DNA of 64,000 nt from Pithys albifrons albifrons (taxonomy: Eukaryota; Chordata; Aves; Passeriformes; Thamnophilidae). The first letter of the stretch is position 1; each line of letters starts with the position of its first letter. The notes under the pieces were generated by a model, which ran no database searches, was not told the origin of the DNA, and saw nothing but the letters and a program-made list of their open reading frames with translations. The DNA lies in assembly GCF_047495875.1 (NCBI RefSeq), contig NC_092468.1, forward strand, positions 192,845 through 256,844, read 5' to 3'. This document shows positions 21,907-31,881 of this stretch, in pieces. The position numbers were made by a program, and so were the translations under genes.

Positions 21907-21940
21907 TTCTATGGGGATTTTGGGGACATCCTCAAGGGTT
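21907..21940 (+). pseudogene. partial duplicate of STAG-like exon
   Basis: A copy of the acceptor and first about 30 nt of the exon at 22048, exactly 141 bp upstream. It has the same upstream context (ACATTCAGGACTGTTGGTG) but decays into G-rich repeat after GACATCCTCAAGG. It has no downstream half and no donor. Confidence 0.7.
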
Positions 21941-22047
21941 TTGGGGGGTCTCTGGATGTCCGGGGGCGATTTTGGTGATCCTGGGGGTCTCTGGGTGGTC
22001 CTGGAGTTCTTCCAGAACATTCAGGACTGTTGGTGGCCCCTCCCCAG

Positions 22048-22149
22048 TTCTATGGGGACTTTGGGGACATCCTGAAGGAGACACTGGGGCGCCTGCAGGA
22101 CATGGACATGCTGGAGTGGGCGTGGACCCTCCTGCTCAGCCTAAAGCAG
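22048..22149 (+). CDS. STAG/SA cohesin-subunit-like exon (34 codons)
   Basis: An exon bounded by CCCCAG and GTGGAA, in phase 0, reading FYGDFGDILKETLGRL and MLEWAWTLLLSLKQ. It resembles the segment of STAG proteins in which a short helix pair ending in a LSLQQ-like motif precedes a QEQGP motif. STAG/SA subunits are HEAT-repeat partners of the cohesin ring. The divergence suggests a STAG3-like meiotic paralogue or a decaying copy. The donor is non-consensus after GT. No exon further upstream could be found among the repeats. Confidence 0.55.
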
Positions 22150-22926
22150 GTGGAACTGGGGGGCTAGGGGGTCTCCAGGATATCCTGGGGGTCTCCAGAG
22201 GGGTTTGGGGGTCTTCAGGAAGTCTTGGGGATCTCCAAGAGATTTTTGGAGTCTCCAGGATGTGTTTTGGGGTCTCCAGGAGCTCCTGGAGGTCTCCACA
22301 ATGTTTTGGGGGCCTCTTGGGGGTCTCCAGGTTATCCTGGAGGTCTCCAGGTGGTCCCGGAGGTCTCCAGAGGGTTTGGGGGGTCTCCAGGTGATCCTGG
22401 GGACCCTCTTGCTTAGCCTCCAGCAGATGGGGAGCTTGGGAGGTTCCAGGGAGGCTCCAGGTGGTCTTGGGGGTCTACAGGGTGTCCTGAGGGTCCCCAG
22501 GAGGCTTTGGGGGTCCTCGGGATGTCTTTGGGGGTCTCCAGATGGTCCTGGACATCTCCAGAGGATTTGAGGGGGCTCGAGGAGGTCATGGAGTTTCTCA
22601 GAATGTTTTGGGGGTCTCCAGGATGTTTTCTGGGGGTCTTCAGGAGTCATTGGGGACCTCCAGCAGGTTTTGGGGGTCCCCAGGATGTCTTTGAGGGTCT
22701 CCAGGAGGTTCTGGGGTTTTCCAGGAGCTTTTGGGGGTTTCCAGGAAGTCTTTGGGGGTCTCCAGATGGTCTTGGGGGTCTCTGTGAAGTCTTTGGGGGT
22801 ATCCAGATGATTTTTGTGGTCTCCAGGAATCTTTGGGGTTCTCCAAGAGATTTTTGGGATCTCCAGCTGGTCCTGGTGGTCTCTGGGTGGTCCTGGTGGT
22901 CCCCCGTGCCCCCCTGTGCCCCCCAG

Positions 22927-23064
22927 CTGCAGACAGAGCTGCTGCTCCAGGAGGGTCCCTCCCTGAGCAGGTCTCAGGAATTCCAAGGATTTCAGGATCT
23001 TGCCTGGAGGTTCTCACTGTTCTTCGTCCCCCCACCAGGCCCAGACCCGCCTGGTCCTGCACAG
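22927..23064 (+). CDS. STAG/SA-like exon pair with 13-bp gap
   Basis: Phase 0 acceptor at 22926. The sequence reads LQTELLLQEGPSLSRSQEF and FQDLAWRFSLFF, which continues directly from the previous exon in the STAG order (motif QE.GP, then LA.RF). At 23026-23038 there is a 13-nt segment that starts GT and ends CAG. Beyond it, AQTRLVLHR fits the next STAG-like segment only if the 13 nt are skipped; read through, the frame is Pro-rich and unrelated. The donor GTAGGG follows at 23065. The next expected exon was not found. Either a fossil gene fragment or a gene whose introns have been overrun by minisatellites. Confidence 0.5.
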
Positions 23065-23445
23065 GTAGGGGGACCTGGGGAGGTCTGGGGGTCCCTGAGT
23101 GGGATTTGGGAGCACTTTGGGGGTCCCTGGGGAGGATTTGGGAAGATCTGGAGGTGATTTGGAGGGATCTGAGGGCGATTTGGGGGTCTCTGGGGGTGGT
23201 TTGGGAGGGATTTGGGGGGTTTGGGAGGTCTCGAGAAAGGGATTTGTGGGGGAATTGGGGGGGATTTGTGGGTCCCTGGAGGGGATCTGGGGGGTACAGG
23301 GGCTTTTTTGGGGTGTCCCTGGAGGTGACGTGGGGAGATCTGGAGGTGGTTTGGGGGGGTCTGGAGAGGATTTGGGGGTGATTCAGGGGTCCCTGGGGAG
23401 AGGGCGGGGGGGGGGGTCAGAGGGGATTTGGGGTCCCTTGTGATG

Positions 23446-23625
23446 CTGAAGGTTTTTTTTTTAATTTTTCAATTTTCATATTTTGTAGATTTTAGGAACA
23501 CAGTAAATGTAATGCTGTAGATTTTAGTGAATTAATATTCAGCAGCTTGTAGCACAAAGTCCTTCTATCTCTACCCCTGCTCCAGAACAGGCAGCTGAGA
23601 TCTGCCAGCTCTTTAGTCTCTCTCT
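23446..23625. other. spacer between G-rich and C-rich blocks
   Basis: Short AT-rich stretch with a T-run at 23452-23465, then ordinary sequence. It marks the point where strand composition switches from G-rich to C-rich. Confidence 0.5.
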
Positions 23626-23872
23626 CAAGGTACCCCCCAGACTGCCCCCAGGATCCCCCAAACCACCCCCAGGACCCCTCAAACTGCCCCCAGGATCCCC
23701 CAAACCCCCTCCCAGGACCCCCCAAATACCCCCCAGCCCCTCCTAAACTGCTCCAGGACCCCCCAAACCCCCTCTAGGACCCCCAAACTGCCCCCAGGAC
23801 CCCCCAAATACCCCCCCACCCTCCTCCCCAACTGCCCCAGGACCCCCCAAACTGCCCCCCCAGGACCTCTCA
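23626..23872. repeat. C-rich minisatellite, inverted sense
   Basis: Tandem units near CCCCCAGGACCCCCCAAACTG, about 18-40 bp each. This is the complement of the kind of G-rich repeat found to the left, so the G-rich strand changes here from plus to minus. Confidence 0.85.
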
Positions 23873-24028
23873 AGGTACCAGATTAAAGCACATCAGAGAG
23901 AACATAAACATGGAGCAGCGTGACCCGAAGCCCTGGAGAGCGTCCAGAGAACCTTTGTGTGCTGAAGAAGAGGAGGTGGATGAAGACAGAGGGTCCCAAC
24001 GACCCCAGCCCCAATTCGACAGGGGTGG
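23873..24028. other. spacer, no feature recognised
   Basis: About 155 bp of non-repetitive sequence between the C-rich array and an LTR-like terminus. No protein or repeat family was recognised. Confidence 0.4.
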
Positions 24029-24459
24029 TGTCTCGGTTTGAGGGGAAAAAACCAAAATGTTTTACCCACAAGCAGGGGAGGGGCCTCCTCCACGATAATC
24101 ACACCACTCTTTATCAAATTTAAGAAAAGGAATTTTAATACAAGAAGGATAACTGCTATATATATATATATGTAAACAGACTAGTACAACCCACTTCCCC
24201 AACACCACAAGAGAGGAAAAAAAAAAACAAAAGAAACAAAACAACAACAAAACCCAGCAGGTTTTTTCTCCGGGAGAAAAGGTTATACTTAAGTGTCCTT
24301 GTCACAGCCCGGCTGGCTGCAGAGTGAGTTTCAGTCCCTCTCCAGCGAGACAGACGAGCAGTGGGCTTTCAGATGGACTCAGTCTCTTCCCCCTGTGCTC
24401 CCCGTCCAAGAAGCAGAAAGGTATGAGCAACCAGCAGCAAATCCAAGGCAGCAGCAGCA
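24029..24459 (-). mobile_element. possible LTR fragment, minus orientation
   Basis: The left end TGTCTCGGTTTGAGG closely resembles the terminus TGTCTTGGTTTGAGA of the minus-strand LTRs at 25975 and 27089, followed likewise by an A-rich region. A TATATATATATA run lies near 24155. The other end may be near TTGTAACA at about 25643, which would make it an LTR inflated by the 38-bp minisatellite. No target duplication was seen. Confidence 0.4.
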
Positions 24460-25140
24460 GCAACGTGGCCAGAAGCAGTCAGGGACAGGCAGCAGTAACC
24501 ACATGGCCAGAAGCAGTCAGGGGCAGGCAGCAGTAACCACGTGGCCAGAAGCAGTCAGGGGCAGGCAGCAGTAACCACGTGGCCAGAAGCAGTCAGGGGC
24601 AGGCAGCAGTAACCACGTGGCCAGAAGCAGTCAGGGGCAGGCAGCAGTAACCACGTGGCCAGAAGCAGTCAGGGACAGGCAGCAGTAACCACGTGGCCAG
24701 AAGCAGTCAGGGACAGGCAGCAGTAACCACGTGGCCAGAAGCAGTCAGGGGCAGGCAGCAGCAGTAACCACGTGGCCAGAAGCAGTCAGGGACAGGCAGC
24801 AGTAACCACGTGGCCAGAAGCAGTCAGGGGCAGGCAGCAGCAGTAACCACGTGGCCAGAAGCAGTCAGGGACAGGCAGCAGCAGTAACCACGTGGCCAGA
24901 AGCAGTCAGGGACAGGCAGCAGCAGCAGCAGTAACCACGTGGCCAGAAGCAGTCAGGGACAGGCAGCAGTAACCACGTGGCCAGAAGCAGTCAGGGACAG
25001 GCAGCAGCAGCAGCAGCATGGCCAGAAGCAGTCAGGGACAGGCAGCAGTAACCACGTGGCCAGAAGCAGTCAGGGGCAGGCAGCAGTAACCACGTGGCCA
25101 GAAGCAGTCAGGGACAGGCAGCAGCAGCAGCGTGGCCAGA
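24460..25140. repeat. 38-bp minisatellite
   Basis: About 17 tandem units of 38 bp with the cores CACGTGGCCAGAAGCAGTCA and GGGGCAGGCAGCAGTAAC. Some units carry extra CAG triplets. Each unit contains the E-box-like CACGTG. The array lies inside a possible LTR. Confidence 0.92.
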
Positions 25141-25974
25141 AAAGCAGTCCGGGTACAGCGGCAGCGAGACAGCCAGGAGAGCCCCAGCAGTAACCAGCAG
25201 GGCAGCTGCCTCCTTCCAGCCCCCACTCCCCCGTTCCGCCGAGCCAAGACTCCGGAGAATATCCAAAAAAAACCCAAAAGAGACAAACCTGCCCCCACCC
25301 CAGCGATCACAGTTAACTGCTTCTTTTGTTAACCGCTGGCCTGGGCAGTTAAGTGGCAGGGGAGAGAATTTACATAATAATCCCAAACTACAACAGGTGG
25401 GAACTGGGAGGGGACAGAGGTGGAACTGGACATGTGGACAGCAGTGATTGGACAGGTTATATTATAAAAGCTCCAGAACTCAGAGCTGGCATGAGCACAC
25501 GTCGGTGTGTTCCTGGCTGAGCGGGGCTGCTCATCAGAGTCCCTGCCCTCTGTCTCCTCTCCTACAAAACTGGGCTCGGAGTCTTTTTTACAGACTTTTA
25601 CAGCAACAATACACACAAAGACAGTTGATGGGGCCTTGTAACAACAACATACAAAACTCTTAGGTCAGCACTCACAGGTGGTGCACGTATAAGAGACTGT
25701 CAGTGTGGAGGTTCACGCAGAGGACAACCAGGTGAAGCCTTCGTGGGATGAAGTAAAATGAGCACCGGAGACTTTGTGGTTCCAGATAACACACACTGGA
25801 TGACAGTCTTGAACATACAGGACAAAATTACCAAAATACCTGTTGATTAACGAGCCAGGGAGGCATTTGGGATGTTCAAGTGTATAAAAACTTGCAACAT
25901 TTTGTTTCAGCAAAAGTGCTTATGGAGAAATATCTTCAGCACGACACTGATATGGAATAAACAGAAATGGTGAC
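25141..25974. other. LTR-like or unidentified sequence
   Basis: Contains TATTATAAAAGCTCC at about 25460 and several TG/CA-type ends, such as CTTGTAACA near 25643. It could be the remainder of the LTR that starts at 24029, or another old element. No coding potential was recognised. Confidence 0.3.
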
Positions 25975-26601
25975 TGTCTTGGTTTGAGATGAGCAACTGC
26001 CAACCCCCCCAAGCACAGAGAGAAAAGCCTCCCTCCTAACACCAGGGAAAGGGAGGAAAAGAGAGGGGAAAGAAAAAAAAACACTTCAAATGGCATTTAT
26101 ACTAAAACTACATATATTTTTCACAGAAAGAAAGAGACAATTAGAAGAGAGTACAAATATTCACTCACACAAGTCTGCAACAACAAGTTCCCCACCTCAA
26201 CTCCTTAACGAACACACAAATTCTACTGTCCTAACTACACATTACTTAAGAAGAAGCTTATTCCCCAGGGAGACAAACCCAAGCAGAAAGGAGAGACCCA
26301 GAACAACACATTTTACTTACCTGAGATACCCTGTGAGCCAGTGGTGGGCCTGGTCCTCTCCATCCCCCCTGGGACAGCATCGTGCATCCTCCCAAGAGGA
26401 AGGCTGAGAAGCGACTGCCTTAACCACTCCCACACTGGTTCCTACTTCCATGGAGATGATGTCATAATGTGGTATGGAGTACAAAAGTACTGCCTAGAAG
26501 AGGTCAGCTGTTAGCTCAGCCCAGCTCAGGTCAGCTGACAGCTTCGGCCTAGTCCCAACTTCAGAGCCCAAATTTAGGCCCACCTGTTTGAACCCATAAC
26601 A
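25975..26601 (-). mobile_element. solo LTR, minus strand (TGTTATGGGTT family)
   Basis: Plus-strand ends are TGTCTTGG...CCATAACA. Its reverse complement starts TGTTATGGGTTCAAACAGG, matching the LTRs at 31119, 33327 and 35572 over the first about 200 nt with moderate divergence. No internal region follows on either side. Its right flank is identical to that of the next copy (AGGTGGGAACGCAGAGTGAC). Confidence 0.8.
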
Positions 26602-27088
26602 AGGTGGGAACGCAGAGTGACTCCAGGTGGGAATGCACATTGACTCCAGGTGGAAACAGACCGAGCTCCAGGTGGGAACACAGAGTGACTCCAGGTGGGA
26701 ACATACAGTGAGTCCAGGTGGGAACAAGCATTGGCTCTAAATAGCAACACACAGTGACTCCAGGTGGGAACACACAGTGACTCCAGGTGGGAACACACAG
26801 TGACTCCAGGTGGGAACACACAGTGACTCCAGGTGGGAATGCACATTGACTCCAGGTGGGAGCACACCATGGCTCCAGGTGGGAACACAGAGTGGATCCA
26901 GGTGGGAAAAAATTCTGGCACCAGATGGGGACACACAGTAACTCCATGAGGGAAAACACCGTGACACCAGTGTGGAACACACATTGACTCCAGTTTGGAA
27001 CAGACAGGAACTCCAGGTGGGAGCACACAGTGACTCTAAGTGGGAATACACAGAGGCTCCAGGTGTAAACACACAGTGGCTCCAGGTC
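26602..27088. repeat. 23-bp minisatellite, first block
   Basis: Tandem 23-bp units, GACTCCAGGTGGGAACACAC plus AGT, with substitutions. Best-conserved copies are at 26755-26835. Confidence 0.9.
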
Positions 27089-27682
27089 TGTCTTGGTTTG
27101 AGACGGCAAACTGCTAAGCCCCCAAGTACAGAGAGAAAAGCCTCCCTCCTAACACTAAGGAAAGGGAGGAAAAGAAAGGGGAATGGAAAAAACACTTCAA
27201 ACCACATTTATACTAAAACTACATGTCTTTTGACAGAAAGGAAGAGACAATTAGAAGAGAGTACAAATATACACTCACACAAGTCTGCAACAACTAATTC
27301 CCCAGTTCTTAACGAACACATTACTTAAGAAAAAACACTTCTTCCCCAGGGAGACAGACTCAACCAGAAAGGAGAGACCCAGAACAACACATTTTACTTA
27401 CCTGAGATATCCTGTGAGCCAGTGGTGGGCCTGGTCCTCTCCATCCCCCCTGGGACAGCATCGTGCGTCCTCCCAAGAGGAAGGCTGAGAAGCGACTGCC
27501 TTAACCACTCCCACACTGGTTCCTGCTTCCATGGAGATGATGTCATAATGTGGTATGGAGTACAAAAGTACTGCCTAGAAGAGGTCAGCTGTTAGCTCAG
27601 CCCAGCTCAGGTCAGCTGACAGCTTCAGCCTAGTCCCAACTTCAGAGCCCAAATTTAGGTCCACCTGAGTGAACCCATAACA
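27089..27682 (-). mobile_element. solo LTR inside minisatellite, minus strand
   Basis: Ends TGTCTTGG...CCATAACA, very similar to the LTR at 25975. The flanking bases are AGGTC on the left and AGGTG on the right, a near-perfect 5-bp target duplication made from the minisatellite's own CCAGGTGGG. The insertion therefore went into the 23-bp array. Confidence 0.85.
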
Positions 27683-28442
27683 AGGTGGGAACGCAGAGTG
27701 ACTCCAGGTGGGAGCACACTGTAACTACAGGGGGAATAAATGGTGGCACCAGATGGAAACACACTGTGACTCCAGGTGGAAACATACTGTGACTCCAGGT
27801 GGGAACAGACCGAGCTCCAGGTGGGAACACACAGTGTCTCCAGGTGGGAACACACAGTGTCTCCAGGTGGGAACACAGAGATGATCCAGGGGGGAACACA
27901 GAGTGGCTCCAGTTGGTTAATAATGGTGGCACCAGATGTGAAGATACGGTGACTCCAGTTGGGAACACACAGTGACTTCAGGTGAGAACACAGAGTGAAT
28001 CCATGTGGGAAAACACAGAGACTCCACTTTGGAACACCCCGAGCTCCACACAGGAACACACCATGACTACAGGTGGGAAAGGGCAGTGAGTCCAGGTGGG
28101 AACACACAGTGACTCCAGGTGGGAGCACAGAGTGACTCCAGGTGGGAACACACAGTGACTCCAGGTGGGAACACACAGTGACTCCAGGTGGGAACACACA
28201 GTGACTCCAGGTGGGATCAGACAGTGACTCCATGTAGGAACACACAGTGACTCCTGGTGGAAACATGTGAAAGATCCAGGTGGGAACACACTGTGACTCC
28301 AGGTAGGAACACACAGTGAGTCCAGGTGGGAACAAATGGTGGCTCCAGGTGGGACACAAAGGGTCTGCATGTGGAAACACACAGTGACTCCATGTAGGAA
28401 CATCCCTTGACTCCAGGAGGGAAAACACAGTGACTCCAGTAG
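27683..28442. repeat. 23-bp minisatellite, second block
   Basis: Continuation of the same 23-bp family, most regular at about 28090-28240. Together with 26602-27088 and the two LTRs it forms two LTR-plus-minisatellite units. Confidence 0.9.
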
Positions 28443-28982
28443 TGTCGCAGGTTTGGCCTGGCTGTTGCCAACCCTGGACTGGCCCCCCCCTTCCCCCTCC
28501 CAGAACCTTCCCAGCAAAGGAAAGAGAAAAAAAAACTGAAAAGAAACACACTCTAAAGAAACTGAACTGAATAAAAAGAATAAATTATATTTACTAACAT
28601 TTACAAACCACACTGTATACACAATACACAGGATCCCACCCCCCAGGGGAGAGGGGAAGGGAGAAAAGGGGATGGATTAGCTGGAAAATAGGGAAGACAC
28701 CAACCCAACCCAAAGGAACCGAATGAATCAAAACAAACACAATTAAAAACCTCAAGGAAGGGGAACAAGAATGAAACAATCTCACCCAGGACAGGAGAAA
28801 CACCAGGGACCGGAGGGACCAGACTCCAACCACCTCCCTCCAGCTCCTCAGCCAAGGAAGGGAAGCAAGAACCAAACCACTCCCCCACTGCTACGTGGAA
28901 GACACGTCTGGAATCCTTGTGACTTCCTTAGATACAGTGGTTACTGGGGAAGCCATGGGGCAAACCATTACACCCCATAACA
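28443..28982 (-). mobile_element. solo LTR of a second family, minus strand
   Basis: Starts TGTCGCAGGTTTGG and ends CACCCCATAACA. It is not alignable with its neighbours except at the termini. It follows the minisatellite directly. Flanks GTAG and GTGG could be a 4-bp duplication with one mismatch. Confidence 0.65.
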
Positions 28983-29023
28983 GTGGCATAAAAGTGCTGT
29001 GCTATTGAGTTTGGTTTCTTTTT

Positions 29024-29180
29024 ATCAAGTTCTAACCCTTCACCCTAATCCTTAACCCTGTCCCTGTCCCTAACACTGACACAGACAGTGACACTACAAC
29101 ACTAACCCTAATCCTTAACCCTGTCCCTAACACTGACACAGACAGTGACACTGTAACACTAATCCTAACGCTTAACCCTG
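29024..29180. repeat. degenerate telomere-like repeats, segment 1
   Basis: CCCTAA-type motifs (CTAACCCTTCACCCTAATCC; TTAACCCTG) are interleaved with an about 45-bp unit containing ACACTGACACAGACAGTGAC, present twice. This is consistent with an interstitial or subtelomeric remnant of TTAGGG repeats. Confidence 0.75.
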
Positions 29181-30388
29181 TGTGGTAGTTTTGGCTTTAG
29201 TTTCAGCTGGGCCTCAGCCAGGCCTGTAGTCTCAGCAGGCCCAGAGAGGCAGCGTAGGTTAAGAGAGACAGGTGTCACCTGACTAAAGCAACCAAACAAA
29301 TATTTTATACCAGATGGTGCAAAACTGAGATATAAATGCAGTAGAGTAGGAGCTGTTTCTCAGTTTGCATCATGTCTGCAGCAGAGACAGGACACGCTGC
29401 TGTCCTGTTGAGATGGGCCTTGCTGCTGCCATTGCTGTGTGGCATTTTGTTTTAATCTGGGGAAGTGAACATTTTATTGTTATTCTTTCTTTCTGTTCCT
29501 TGCTTGGTGTTGTGCTGGTTTAAAGGTGAACCAGCAGGGAAATGAACTCACCACGAGAGAGATTATAAGTCAGACCTAAAGTTTAATAATAATATTACAA
29601 TAACAACACTGACACACAAGGGAAATTGCTTTCAACTCACAAACCCCCAGCAGTATAACCCAGTGTCCTGGGGCACAAACCCAAGGGGGTTTGTTTGCCC
29701 TTGTGCTGAGACCCCTGTGGTTCCCCCAAGTCCAGAGCAAAAGGAAAAGAAAAACCTGTTGGTGCAGGTGAGGGCTGTGGGCTGGGCGAGAGCGGTGATC
29801 TCCTCCTGTCAAGGTCCTGCTGCTGCTCTGGATCCAACGAGAAGTTCCTGAGGTCTTCTTACCTACCACTTATGTACCCTCAGGGAGCACCCAGTCCCTC
29901 CCCCTGGGCGGGGACTCACACAATGGGTGATTAACTCTGGGAGCCAGGGGGGTTTTTTGGACCGTTGATGGCCCATTGGCAGCTCCGCCCCCTCAGGCTG
30001 GGTGTGAAGGTGATAATGGCTCCCTGGGCAGCTGCTGCTAATGGCCCATTGACCTTGGGGAATGAATAGAGGGGGTAGAATACACAGCTTTGATCACCCC
30101 CACACAGGGTTAGCTGGTCCCTCCTGCTGAACTGGGACAGGTGTCCTTTGGGGTGCTTTATAAATTTAGAGCGATAGAATCTGTTTTCAGTGGGAAGTAG
30201 AGAATTGTTGTTGTATCTGACTTGTGTGTGTCTTATATTGTGGTTTTCTTTTAATTTTCTCCTTTCTGTAATAATATATAAACCTGGTTTGAGTTTCCAG
30301 GTTTTTTCCTCCCTTTTCTGGGCGGGGGGAGGGAGGTTCTAACACTCTGTATTGGCCAGTTGGCATTTTTCCAACTCAACCCAAGACA
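29181..30388 (+). mobile_element. solo LTR A, interrupted by LTR B
   Basis: Starts TGTGGTAGTTTTGGC and ends CTCAACCCAAGACA, flanked on both sides by CCCTG (29176-29180 and 30389-30393), a perfect 5-bp target duplication. Without the nested insertion it is about 584 bp. It sits inside telomere-like sequence. Confidence 0.85.
29521..30139 (-). mobile_element. solo LTR B nested in LTR A
   Basis: Plus-strand ends TGTGCTGGTTTAAAGG...GAACTGGGACA. Flanked by the perfect 5-bp duplication GGTGT (29516-29520 and 30140-30144). It is the reverse complement of the family at 30430 and 55736, the latter being the 3' LTR of the ERVL provirus in this window. It is therefore younger than LTR A. Confidence 0.92.
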
Positions 30389-30393
30389 CCCTG

Positions 30394-30429
30394 TCAGTAA
30401 CGCTAACCCCGAGACAAACCCTAACCCTC
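30394..30429. repeat. degenerate telomere-like repeats, segment 2
   Basis: Short TCAGTAACGCTAACC...AACCCTAACCCTC stretch between two LTRs, continuing segment 1 after LTR A is removed. Confidence 0.7.
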
Positions 30430-31057
30430 TGTCCCAGTTCAGCAGGAGGGACCAGCTAACCCTGTGTGGGGGTGATCAAAGCTGTGTATTCTCCCCCCTC
30501 TATTCATTCCCAAAGGACAATGGGCCATTAGCAGCAGCTGCCCAGGGAGCCATTATCACCTTCACACCCAGCCTGAGGGGGCGGAGCTGCCAATGGGCCA
30601 TCAACGGTCCAACAACACCCCCTGGCTCCCAGAGTTAATCACCCATTGTGTGAGTCCCCGCCCAGGGGGAGGGACTGAGTGCTCCCTGAGGGTACATAAG
30701 TGGTGGGTAAGAAGACCTCAGGAACCTCTCATCGGATCCAGAGCAGCAGCAGGACCTTGACAGGAGGAGATCCCCGCTCTCACCCAGACCACAGTCCTCG
30801 CCTGCACCAACAGGTTTTTCTTTTCCTTTTGCTCTGGACTTGGGGGAACCACAGGGGTCTCAGCACAAGGGCAAACAAACCCCCTTGGGTTTGTGCCCCA
30901 GGACACTGGGTTATACTGCTGGGGTTTGTGAGTTGAAAGCAATTTCCCTTGTGTGTCAGTGTTGTTATTGTAATATTGTTATTAAATTTTAGGTCTGACT
31001 TATAATCTCTCTCGTGGTGAGATCATTTCCCTGCTGGTTCACCTTTAAACCAGCACA
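30430..31057 (+). mobile_element. solo LTR C (ERVL provirus family)
   Basis: Starts TGTCCCAGTTCAGCAGG and ends AAACCAGCACA, full length, with flanks CCCTC/CCCTG (4 of 5 bases match). Highly similar to the LTR at 55736. It contains GGTACATAAGTGG as a possible promoter region. Confidence 0.88.
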
Positions 31058-31118
31058 CCCTGTCACTAACCCTAACCCTAATCCTAGCCCTAAAACCAGC
31101 CCTGACCCTGCCACTAGC
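31058..31118. repeat. degenerate telomere-like repeats, segment 3
   Basis: CCCTGTCACTAACCCTAACC and further CCCTA motifs up to the start of the tandem ERV array. With segments 1 and 2 it forms one ancestral telomere-like stretch of about 250 bp. Confidence 0.75.
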
Positions 31119-31750
31119 TGTTATGGGTTTAGCCAGGTGGGCCTAAATTTAGGTTTTAAAGTTCAGCTAGGCCTAGGATTGTCAGCTGATTTAAGCTGGG
31201 CTGAGCTAGCTAACAGCTGACTTCTTCTAGCCAATAATATTGTATTCCATACCATATTGCATCATCTCAAAAGGGGTAAGAGCTGGTGTGTGAGTGTGGC
31301 TTGTGCAGTTTCTTCACAGGTGTGGTGCCAGCAAGACACTCTGCTGTCCCAGGAGGGATGGGGAGGCCCAAGCCCAGAGCACCGGCTTAACATCATGTTA
31401 TCTGAGGGAAGTAAAATATTTGTTCCTAGCTTTTCTCTCTGCTTAAGTCTGTCTCTGAAGAACCAACTTCTCTAGAATGATTTGTAGTTAAAATGGTAGA
31501 ATTTGTGTTTACTGGGAAGTGGGAAGTTATTTCTTGTTATACATAACTTGTGTAAGTGTGTGTTATATTGTAGTATCCTCTTAATTTTCTCTTCTCTGTA
31601 TAAATACAAGTAGTGAGTTTCAGCATAGACCTGGCTTTGGAAGTAGTTTTTCCTCTCTCCCTCTTCTTTTCCCCTTAGCTGGTTGGGGGAGGAGGAGCCC
31701 TTTTCACCCTGTCCTGCACAGCTGGGGTTTTGCCAGCTCAGCCCAGGACA
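31119..31750 (+). mobile_element. LTR 1 of tandem non-autonomous ERVL array
   Basis: Starts TGTTATGGGTTTAGCCAGG and ends GCTCAGCCCAGGACA (632 bp). The same ends flank the other two LTRs of the array. Its left flank is telomere-like sequence. Confidence 0.9.
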
Positions 31751-31881
31751 GATAAATTGTGCATTGGCCGGGAAATGAAGGACACTAGCAAGTGTCCCAG
31801 AGAGTTGGCAGGGTTCCCGGGAGCTTTGTTGTAGAAACATTCCTTGATATCTGCATTGCTTGGGTATATCTAATATAAACA

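Larger units (their letters stand above)
21501..23445. repeat. degenerate G-rich repeats forming introns of a STAG-like gene
   Basis: Diverged units of the GGGGGTCTCCAGGAGGTC kind fill the whole stretch apart from the STAG-like exons at 22048-22149 and 22927-23064. Most periods are 20-40 bp. The G-rich strand is the same as in the array to the left. Confidence 0.8.

Noticed and set aside
24460..25140. Regular 38-bp spaced repeats resembling a CRISPR array
   Set aside because: Units are contiguous with no unique spacers, and the context is vertebrate, so this is a minisatellite.
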